Assembly (NCBI GenBank): GCA_041687495.1
Contig: JAWLBR010000133.1
Location: 1 to 5,940 of the forward strand
DNA: 5,940 nucleotides
Source of the DNA: JAWLBR01 sp041687495
GTDB lineage: Bacteria > Bacillota > Limnochordia > DTU087 > JAAYGB01
Reading direction: 5' to 3'
Position numbers and translations under genes: made by a program. The notes beneath the pieces were generated by a model, which ran no database searches, was not told where the DNA came from, and saw nothing but the letters and a program-made list of their open reading frames with translations. Below, piece by piece: positions 1 through 4,422 of the stretch (its first letter is position 1; each line of letters opens with the position of its first letter).

Positions 1-1248
1 AAGGTCTTTGACACTAGCTTTACGGCTGATCTGACTGTGTTGGAAGAGTGCACCGAATTCTTGGGTCGACTGCAAACCGGAGAGCGTTTGCCTCAATTCA
101 CCTCCTGCTGTCCGGGATGGGTGAAGTATGCAGAGCAGTACTGCCCCGAGATGCTGCCCCACTTGTCAACTTGTCGGTCACCGCAGCAGATGTTTGGCTC
201 ACTGGCCAAGCGCTACTATGCCAAAGAGCTGGGGATTTCACCCGATAAGCTGAAAGTTGTCAGCATTATGCCATGCACGGCCAAGAAGTTTGAGGCCGCA
301 CGGCCGGAGTTTACTACTGAAGGATCCGCTGATGTAGACCTAGTGCTCACTACCCAAGAGCTGGCACAGATGATTGAAGAGGCCGGATTGGTCTTTGCGG
401 AACTGGACGATGACTCTTTGGATATGCCATTTGGATTTACTTCCGGGGCCGGAGTTATCTTTGGTGTTACTGGTGGTGTAGCCGAGGCCGCACTGCGAGC
501 TGCTTACGAGATGGTGACCAAGGATGAGATGGGACCCTTAAACTTCCAACAGGTCCGCGGATTCTCTGGGCTTAAGGCTGCGGCGGTTGAGATAGGTGAC
601 ACCACGGTGAGGGTTGCGGTGGTTCACGGCTTGGCGAACGCTAAGCAGCTGCTGGAAGACATTAAGTCCGGCAAAGCGCAATATGATCTAGTTGAGGTTA
701 TGGCGTGTCCAGGCGGTTGTATTGGTGGCGCCGGACAACCGGTGGACAAAACCGGTGAGGCGAAGTCGAAACGGGCTCAAGGTATTTACCGGGCCGATAA
801 GGGCCAACAGCTGCGGCGCTCAACAGACAACCCACTGATTGCCCGGGTGTACGAAAAGTGGCTGGAGGCGCCTAACAGTGAGGCCGCCCATGAAGCCCTG
901 CACACCCACTACAACGAGCGGCGGCGTATCGCCAGTAAAGGTATCGACTTTGTTTCGGAACAAGCTCCAGACCAGAAGCTGGAAGTAGCTGTTTGCGTTG
1001 GCACCTGCTGCTATACAAAGGGCTCATATGAGGTGCTTCAGGACTTGGCTGGTCGAATCGAGGCCGCCGGGATTGGGGATCAGGTGAGCCTTAAGGCAAC
1101 GTTTTGCTTCGAGAACTGCGCCGGAGCCGCCAACGTACAAATTGGCGACAAGATGGTGAGTGAAGTAACCCCGAGAAAATCGGCTGCGCTGTTTATGGAA
1201 ATCATGAACCAGTTGCAGGTGCGGGGTAAAGCTGAGGACTTAGCTTAG
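1..1248 (+). CDS. [FeFe] hydrogenase catalytic subunit with C-terminal [2Fe-2S] domain (5' end missing)
   Basis: This gene encodes the catalytic subunit of a cytoplasmic-type [FeFe] hydrogenase, which interconverts H2 with protons and electrons at the H-cluster. The frame is open from base 1, so the start and the N-terminal iron-sulfur domains usual in this family lie outside the window. All three H-cluster motifs are present: TSCCPGW (the two Cys codons at 106-111), MPCTAKKFE (Cys codon at 274) and EVMACPGGC (Cys codons at 706 and 718). The upstream ADLTVLEE stretch supplies the conserved glutamates of the proton path. An iron hydrogenase small-subunit domain follows at about 766-915 (IYRADKGQQLRRSTDNP, then ALHTHY). 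The last ~80 residues are a thioredoxin-fold NuoE-like [2Fe-2S] domain with C-x4-C (Cys codons at 994 and 1009) and C-x3-C (1105 and 1117). Such domains usually go with multimeric NAD(P)H-linked hydrogenases, so partner subunits may be encoded upstream; that is inference. Motif L3 reads GGAGQP rather than the commoner GGGQP. Confidence 0.96.
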   Translation, partial: KVFDTSFTADLTVLEECTEFLGRLQTGERLPQFTSCCPGWVKYAEQYCPEMLPHLSTCRSPQQMFGSLAKRYYAKELGISPDKLKVVSIMPCTAKKFEAARPEFTTEGSADVDLVLTTQELAQMIEEAGLVFAELDDDSLDMPFGFTSGAGVIFGVTGGVAEAALRAAYEMVTKDEMGPLNFQQVRGFSGLKAAAVEIGDTTVRVAVVHGLANAKQLLEDIKSGKAQYDLVEVMACPGGCIGGAGQPVDKTGEAKSKRAQGIYRADKGQQLRRSTDNPLIARVYEKWLEAPNSEAAHEALHTHYNERRRIASKGIDFVSEQAPDQKLEVAVCVGTCCYTKGSYEVLQDLAGRIEAAGIGDQVSLKATFCFENCAGAANVQIGDKMVSEVTPRKSAALFMEIMNQLQVRGKAEDLA

Positions 1249-1261
1249 TAAGATTCCGAGC

Positions 1262-1267
1262 TATAAA
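1262..1267 (+). promoter_or_regulatory. Weak candidate -10 element for a rex promoter
   Basis: TATAAA matches the sigma-A -10 consensus at 5 of 6 positions. The best -35 at a 16-bp spacing is TTAGCT (1240-1245), only 3 of 6 and inside the end of the hydrogenase gene. If used, transcription would start just before the stem-loop at 1276. rex may equally be read through from the hydrogenase. Confidence 0.25.
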
Positions 1268-1275
1268 GGTGAGAT

Positions 1276-1301
1276 TGGGCCAGGGGGTATCCTCTGGCCC
1301 A
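1276..1301 (+). promoter_or_regulatory. Stem-loop in the hydrogenase-rex gap
   Basis: TGGGCCAG (1276-1283) and CTGGCCCA (1294-1301) are exact reverse complements. The stem continues inward through a G-U pair and two G-C pairs, giving about 11 bp around a GTAT loop. No T-run follows, so it is a poor intrinsic terminator on either strand. It sits 13 nt before the rex ribosome binding site, so an mRNA-stability or leader-regulatory role is more likely. The 3' arm can also pair with sequence around that site (see the 1299-1324 entry). Confidence 0.7.
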
Positions 1302-1324
1302 GCAGTATTTGCTGGAGGTGGGCC
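1299..1324 (+). promoter_or_regulatory. Possible sequestering hairpin over the rex ribosome binding site
   Basis: CCAGCA (1299-1304) and TGCTGG (1310-1315) are exact complements around a 5-nt loop, and the stem takes up the first two bases of the Shine-Dalgarno GGAGGTG (1314-1320). In addition, GGCCCA (1296-1301) is complementary to TGGGCC (1319-1324), just after that site. Both pairings use bases that the upstream stem-loop (1276-1301) also needs, so the folds compete. Complementarity is seen directly; a regulatory role is inference. Confidence 0.4.
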
Positions 1325-1326
1325 TT

Positions 1327-1995
1327 GTGGCTGATCCTGTGAAAATCCCCCGTCCAACGCTGGAGCGTCTTCCAGCTTACTACCAAGTCCTTATCGCCTT
1401 GCGAGAGCACGGTAGGGACTATGTCTCCTCCCGGCAGCTGGGCGAGCTGACTGGACTGGATAACTCTCAGGTGCGTAAGGATTTCAATCACTTCTGGTCA
1501 GGCGGCCGTCCAGGGCGCGGATACCGAGTTGCTGAGCTGATTGGACAGCTAGAGGAGCTGCTGGGCTTGTCCAGTACTACAGAGGCAGTTGTGGCCGGTG
1601 CTGGCCGCCTTGGCACAGCGCTTTGCAGCTATCCGGGGTTTTCAGCCCTGGGATTGCGCATCCTGGCTGCTTTTGAGAACGATTCAGCGAAGATTGGCAC
1701 CGAGGTGGCGGGAGTACCCGTGCTTGATGCCATTAAGCTCACGGGCCTGGTCAACAGACTAGGTGTTCGGTTGGGGATTATCACCGTGCCCCCAGATGTT
1801 GCCCAGGTAGTCGCCGATGCGATGGTTGACGGGGGTATTGAGGCCATATGGAATTTCGCACCGGTGGCTTTGGTGGTTCCGGACCACGTTATTGTCAGGA
1901 CCGAAGACCTGGCTGTGGGGTTGCTCACACTCTCACACCACTTGAAGCACAAAGAAAATCCACCCATGTCCTCTGCGCAGCCACAAGACGCATAA
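1327..1995 (+). CDS. rex: Redox-sensing transcriptional repressor Rex
   Basis: Rex binds DNA when the NADH/NAD+ ratio is low and releases it when NADH is high, so that fermentative, hydrogenase and respiratory genes are switched on. The 222-residue product has the family's usual length and order. An N-terminal winged helix (about 1-80) begins IPRPTLERLP and contains SSRQLGELTGLDNSQVRKD. A Rossmann domain has GAGRLG (Gly91, Gly93, Gly96) and an acidic residue, Glu117, at the end of the second strand (AAFEND). The C-terminal swap helix (VRTEDLAVGLLTLSHHL) keeps the conserved Asp194. I chose the GTG at 1327 because GGAGGTG (1314-1320) lies 6 nt before it and the protein then starts just before the conserved region; a TTG at 1309 lies upstream of that site. 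The wing after RKD reads FNHFWSGGRPGRGY where the family usually has something close to LSYFGEFGKRGVGY, so DNA recognition may differ. The last ~15 residues are a polar tail. Confidence 0.95.
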   Translation: MADPVKIPRPTLERLPAYYQVLIALREHGRDYVSSRQLGELTGLDNSQVRKDFNHFWSGGRPGRGYRVAELIGQLEELLGLSSTTEAVVAGAGRLGTALCSYPGFSALGLRILAAFENDSAKIGTEVAGVPVLDAIKLTGLVNRLGVRLGIITVPPDVAQVVADAMVDGGIEAIWNFAPVALVVPDHVIVRTEDLAVGLLTLSHHLKHKENPPMSSAQPQDA

Positions 1996-2000
1996 GTGCA

Positions 2001-2072
2001 CAAGAAAAAGCAGCGGTGCCTGCCCGCCGCACAGGTACAGTAAAGGCGGGGTAGGGGCCTTCTCACCGCTGC
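2001..2072 (-). terminator. Long hairpin with T-run, terminator for the minus-strand small gene
   Basis: GCAGCGGTG (2010-2018) and CACCGCTGC (2064-2072) are perfect 9-bp complements. Inside them CCCGCC (2023-2028) pairs with GGCGGG (2045-2050), with a few imperfect pairs between, giving a 63-nt hairpin. Read leftward it is followed by CTTTTTCTTG (2010-2001), which fits an intrinsic terminator for the gene ending at 2130. Read rightward it is followed by AATTATAG, so for rex it would be a weaker terminator or a 3'-end stabiliser. It is large for a plain terminator, and an alternative inner fold is possible. Confidence 0.55.
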
Positions 2073-2077
2073 AATTA

Positions 2078-2132
2078 TAGTGTTATCCAGCGCCTACTGC
2101 ACTCATCCTGGAAGTTTCTTAGCCTAACACTA
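2078..2132. repeat. Imperfect inverted repeat between rex and the convergent small gene
   Basis: TAGTGTTA (2078-2085) is the exact complement of TAACACTA (2125-2132), and TCCAG (2086-2090) pairs with CTGGA (2108-2112), leaving a 12-nt bulge on the 3' side. It lies next to the 2010-2072 hairpin and its right arm covers the stop codon of the minus-strand gene. A competing small hairpin, CTTAG (2118-2122) with CTAAG (2130-2134), overlaps it. Function unknown. Confidence 0.4.
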
Positions 2133-2399
2133 AGCTCTACCTGCAGCGTCAATTGTGTCGGAGACGGGCTGATGTTTTATCGGCTCGGCCGCATCAATTG
2201 GCTCGCCGGTTACGGTAAAGCGGTCCATTTCAGCCAGTAAGTCATGGAGTAGGCGAATCTGTTCTTCTTTGAGGCGAATGATGCGGTTGACCTTCTCGCT
2301 TAACTGCCCCGCCCGGGTGCGGATACGAAGTTCGCGGTAGTCGGTCTTAAGTACCAGTAGTTCCCAGTCAATGAGCTTTTCCGTAATTTTGTCGTGCAC
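2130..2399 (-). CDS. Small helical, highly charged protein of unknown function
   Basis: I do not recognise this 89-residue protein. Residues 1-60 are rich in Lys, Arg, Glu and Leu with a heptad-like spacing (for example REL, LSEKVNRI, RLKEEQIRLLHDLLAEM), as expected for a helical hairpin or short coiled coil. Residues 61-89 are Pro, Ala and Asp containing and look unstructured. There is no signal peptide, membrane segment or Cys motif, so it is probably cytoplasmic. The start is GTG, with GGGGAGGGG about 8 nt upstream on the minus strand, a good ribosome binding site. A candidate promoter lies within 70 nt, and a hairpin with a T-run lies downstream in the right orientation. Together these argue that it is a real single-gene unit. 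It is convergent with rex and divergent from the zinc-ribbon gene. A protein-interaction or regulatory role is possible, but nothing in the sequence names one. Confidence 0.65.
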   Translation of the reverse strand: MHDKITEKLIDWELLVLKTDYRELRIRTRAGQLSEKVNRIIRLKEEQIRLLHDLLAEMDRFTVTGEPIDAAEPIKHQPVSDTIDAAGRA

Positions 2400-2437
2400 C
2401 GATGTTTCCCCTCCCCGATTCGGACTGGATAGGATAT

Positions 2438-2466
2438 ACTATGCACGTGGGGTTGGGTTGTGTCCA
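2438..2466 (-). promoter_or_regulatory. Candidate promoter for the minus-strand small gene
   Basis: On the minus strand TGGACA (2466-2461, 5 of 6 to the -35 consensus) is separated by 17 bp from CATAGT (2443-2438, 4 of 6 to the -10 consensus). Transcription would start about 30 nt before the GTG start. The -35 overlaps the -35 proposed for the divergent gene, so the two promoters could compete. Confidence 0.35.
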
Positions 2467-2485
2467 CTTGGAATCCAGATATATT
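2458..2485 (+). promoter_or_regulatory. Candidate promoter for the zinc-ribbon/DUF1232 gene
   Basis: TATATT (2480-2485) matches the -10 consensus at 5 of 6 positions, with a poor -35, TTGTGT (2458-2463), at a 16-bp spacing. The palindrome at 2482-2502 overlaps the -10 and the expected start point, the usual place for a repressor site. Another -10-like hexamer, TATACT (2435-2440), has no matching -35. Confidence 0.35.
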
Positions 2486-2502
2486 AGGTAAGACACCTAA
2501 TA
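2482..2502. promoter_or_regulatory. Palindrome, possible operator
   Basis: TATTAGGT (2482-2489) and ACCTAATA (2495-2502) are perfect 8-bp inverted arms around a 5-nt centre, AAGAC. The site lies in the divergent intergenic region, on the candidate -10/start of the rightward gene and 28 nt before its ATG. The TTAGGT/ACCTAA core resembles operators of the DtxR/IdeR metal-dependent repressor family, but the centre is 5 nt rather than 7 and no metal gene is next to it, so the resemblance may be chance. It could instead act as an RNA hairpin. Confidence 0.5.
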
Positions 2503-2530
2503 GCGATGGGCCCGGGGGAGGAGCAAAGGA

Positions 2531-2938
2531 ATGAAATGCACAAAATGTGGTGAAGAGATTGTGTTAGCTGAGCGGTGTCCCTATTGTGGGGCCGAGGTGC
2601 CGGAACGGGAGCAAAAGCAGGCTAGAGAACGGGCAGAGGCAAAGGGGCAGTTCCGGGGAGCCGTTGGTTCCAAGCGGGCTGAGGCCGGAAGAACCGGCCA
2701 CACTTCGCCGTCTGGAGCAGGCCCCCTGGCTTATATCGGCGCCCTGGTTAGACTCCTATCAGACCCTGAGGTCAGTGTCTTTAAGAAACTTGCCATCGGC
2801 GCTGCCGCGGCGTACGTACTAAGCCCCATGGATTTGATTCCCGACCTAGTGCTGGGGCTCGGTTGGTTGGACGATGCTGCTGTGGTTGCCTTTGTCTGGA
2901 GATATGTCTCAGATCAACTGCGTAGGTATTTGCGATAG
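2531..2938 (+). CDS. Zinc-ribbon protein with C-terminal DUF1232 (YkvA-like) domain
   Basis: The 135-residue product has an N-terminal zinc ribbon: Cys3, Cys6, Cys16 and Cys19 in MKCTKCGEEI and RCPYCG, two CxxC knuckles that should bind one zinc. A charged, Gly and Ala rich linker covers about residues 24-65. Residues about 83-125 form a DUF1232 domain, recognisable from YVLSPMDLIPD followed by GWLDDAAVV, with the family's conserved acidic residues (Asp101, Asp105, Asp114, Asp115). DUF1232 proteins are small, mostly uncharacterised and membrane-associated; the Ala-rich segment at 88-97 and the one at 116-124 are hydrophobic enough to associate with a membrane. The ATG follows GGAGG (2517-2521) by 9 nt. 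The gene has its own terminator and appears monocistronic. The role is unknown. The zinc ribbon suggests a structural or nucleic-acid or protein-binding module, but that is inference. Confidence 0.9.
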   Translation: MKCTKCGEEIVLAERCPYCGAEVPEREQKQARERAEAKGQFRGAVGSKRAEAGRTGHTSPSGAGPLAYIGALVRLLSDPEVSVFKKLAIGAAAAYVLSPMDLIPDLVLGLGWLDDAAVVAFVWRYVSDQLRRYLR

Positions 2939-2968
2939 GAATGTATATGTTGCATGGATGTTTTTTGT

Positions 2969-2990
2969 AGCCCGGCCTTTGCGCCGGGCT
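2969..2990 (+). terminator. Intrinsic terminator after the DUF1232 gene
   Basis: AGCCCGGC (2969-2976) and GCCGGGCT (2983-2990) form a perfect GC-rich 8-bp stem with a 6-nt loop, CTTTGC. TTACTATT follows, a modest T-rich tail on the plus strand. The upstream flank on the plus strand is TTTTTT, so the minus strand would have A's after the hairpin and is not terminated here. It separates the DUF1232 gene from the Trk operon. Confidence 0.75.
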
Positions 2991-3066
2991 TTACTATTGA
3001 CCCGCCGATTAACTGTTTGCGCCTTCGGCAATACTCAGGAGTAGTCGTAGAAAAAAAGGATGAGCT
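2991..3066 (+). promoter_or_regulatory. Leader of the Trk operon, promoter not resolved
   Basis: The operon promoter should lie here, after the terminator. TTGACC (2997-3002) is a 5 of 6 match to the -35 consensus, but no good -10 sits 15-19 bp downstream. TTAACT (3009-3014) with AATACT (3030-3035) is a weaker alternative with a short 15-bp spacer. A small dyad, TACTC-AG-GAGTA, is at 3032-3043. AGGA (3057-3060) provides the ribosome binding site for the first trkA gene. Confidence 0.3.
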
Positions 3067-3741
3067 GTGGTGTACATCATCGTGATGGGCTGCGGCCTGC
3101 TGGGGGCGAAGGTGGCGGAGCTCTTGGCAGATGAGCGGCACAATGTAGTTGTCATTGACAAGGATCGGCGAGCCTTTGACAGACTCTCGCCCCGATTCAA
3201 TGGAGTCACGCAGGTGGGTAACGGAATCGATCTCGACGTCCAGAGGGCGGCGGGCGCAGAGCACGCCGATGCCTTTGCCGGGTTGACAGCCAACGACAAC
3301 GCCAATCTGATGGCAGCTCAGGTGGCGAGAAAGGTCTTTGCCGTCCCGAAGGTGGTAGCTAGGCTTTCGCAAGATGACAAACAAGAAATGTACGAGAACC
3401 TGGGAGTCCAGGTAGTATCTCCGATGTCCATCGGAGCCATGCAGATTCGGAACCGGGTTGTCGAGGGCGATTTCCGTCGATACCTCGTCTTAGACAAAGA
3501 CGGGATCGAGCTGATCAAGGCACGTGTCCGCCCCGGGTGCGTGGGCAAGAGAGTACTAGACCTGCAAAAGTGGGGGAGCCTCCTTATCTCCATGGTTATC
3601 AGAGGCGAAAAGAGCTTTGTCCCCGATGTGGATACACTGTTCGAACCGGGAGATCAGGTGCTGGTAACAGTAGGACCAAAGGGTATGGGCTATGCCCGCC
3701 GCCTGTTTATCCTGCCTGAGCGGGGAGGGGAGCACAGGTGA
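3067..3741 (+). CDS. Trk system potassium uptake regulatory subunit, TrkA family (first copy)
   Basis: This is a cytoplasmic RCK (KTN) subunit that binds nucleotide (NAD(H), ATP or ADP in the family) and gates a TrkH/KtrB-type potassium channel. The 224 residues hold one RCK_N Rossmann domain (about 1-120) with GCGLLG (Gly8, Gly10, Gly13) and Asp31 at the end of strand 2 (VVVIDKD), then one RCK_C domain (about 137-215) ending GDQVLVTV. E. coli TrkA has this N-C pair twice in one chain; here each pair is a separate gene, as in the two-gene ceoB-ceoC arrangement of actinobacteria. The loop motif that often reads GDG is GNG (residues 51-53), so nucleotide or effector contacts may differ from the second copy. 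The first of two adjacent GTG codons (3067, 3070) is taken as start; AGGA is 6 nt before it. The 3' end overlaps the next gene by 4 nt. Confidence 0.93.
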   Translation: MVYIIVMGCGLLGAKVAELLADERHNVVVIDKDRRAFDRLSPRFNGVTQVGNGIDLDVQRAAGAEHADAFAGLTANDNANLMAAQVARKVFAVPKVVARLSQDDKQEMYENLGVQVVSPMSIGAMQIRNRVVEGDFRRYLVLDKDGIELIKARVRPGCVGKRVLDLQKWGSLLISMVIRGEKSFVPDVDTLFEPGDQVLVTVGPKGMGYARRLFILPERGGEHR

Positions 3742-4409
3742 AGATTGTCATCGTAGGTGGGGGCAAGGTGGGATTTTACCTGGCCAGACATTTCCATGCC
3801 CAGGGAGATCGGGTGACGCTAATTGAGAAAGAAGCTGATCGCAGTCGGAGGCTGGCTGACGTTCTCAATGTCTTGGTGATTCACGGGGAAGGATCAGATC
3901 TGTCGGTCTTGGCGGATGCCGGCGCGCAGGACGCAGACGTTGTAGCTGTGGTTACCGGTAAAGATGAGGATAATTTGGTTACCGCACAGCTGGTGAAAGA
4001 ACACTTTGAGCCCCGCCGTTTGGTGGTTCGCATCAACAACCCAGCCAATGAACCCATTTTCCACATCTTGGGGATTGACTTAACCGTGAGCAGTACTGGA
4101 GTCATTACCCGCCTCATTGAGGAGGAGGCGGCTCCGACAGAGCTGCGGACTTTGGCCACTTTCCACAAGGGCGAGGTGCAGCTGGTTCAAGGAACTGTCA
4201 GCGAATCTTCGCCTGTGGTGGACAAGTCTGTGGCGGCCGCCGCTCAGCGCTTCCCAGGTGAGATGGTGTTTGTTGCCTTCATTCGCGACGACGAGGTCCT
4301 AATCCCTCGGGGGGAGAGCGTTATCCGCGTGGGAGACAAGGTCGTCGTTATGTGTGATGAGGGCTATCGAGATGAAGTTGAAGCGCTGCTTCTAGGCCGC
4401 AATCCGTGA
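3738..4409 (+). CDS. Trk system potassium uptake regulatory subunit, TrkA family (second copy)
   Basis: This is a second RCK subunit, 223 residues, clearly related to but diverged from the upstream one. RCK_N (about 1-130) has GGGKVG (Gly7, Gly9, Gly12) and Glu30 at the end of strand 2 (TLIEKEADR), typical of NAD(H)/adenine nucleotide binding, and then GEGSD at residues 50-54. RCK_C (about 136-212) ends in GDKVVVMC. Translation starts at a GTG inside the stop region of the first copy (GTGA, 3738-3741), with GGGAGGGGA just upstream, so the two are probably translationally coupled and made in equal amounts. That fits subunits of one ring. The gene is followed after 13 nt by trkH. Which copy contacts TrkH, and which nucleotide each binds, cannot be read from sequence. 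Confidence 0.94.
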   Translation: MKIVIVGGGKVGFYLARHFHAQGDRVTLIEKEADRSRRLADVLNVLVIHGEGSDLSVLADAGAQDADVVAVVTGKDEDNLVTAQLVKEHFEPRRLVVRINNPANEPIFHILGIDLTVSSTGVITRLIEEEAAPTELRTLATFHKGEVQLVQGTVSESSPVVDKSVAAAAQRFPGEMVFVAFIRDDEVLIPRGESVIRVGDKVVVMCDEGYRDEVEALLLGRNP

Positions 4410-4422
4410 AAGGAGGGCTTCT

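Noticed and set aside
1276..1301. Intrinsic terminator between the hydrogenase gene and rex
   Set aside because: The stem is strong, but AGCAGTATTTGC follows instead of a T-run and the ribosome binding site of rex is 13 nt away. A leader or processing element fits better.
2019..2055. Signal recognition particle RNA or another known small RNA in the long hairpin after rex
   Set aside because: It lacks the conserved GGAA-type apical loop of bacterial SRP RNA, and no tmRNA, 6S or RNase P motif is recognisable.
1629..2066. Open frame of 145 codons on the minus strand opposite rex
   Set aside because: It runs antisense to a well conserved rex, is rich in Ser, Thr and Pro as expected of a shadow frame, and resembles no known protein.
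2444..2449. CACGTG palindrome in the divergent region
   Set aside because: A 6-bp palindrome is expected by chance, and no bacterial regulator using it is suggested by context.
2914..3384. Open frame of 156 codons on the minus strand over the Trk leader and first trkA
   Set aside because: It is antisense to a conserved RCK domain and crosses the terminator; the protein has no recognisable features.
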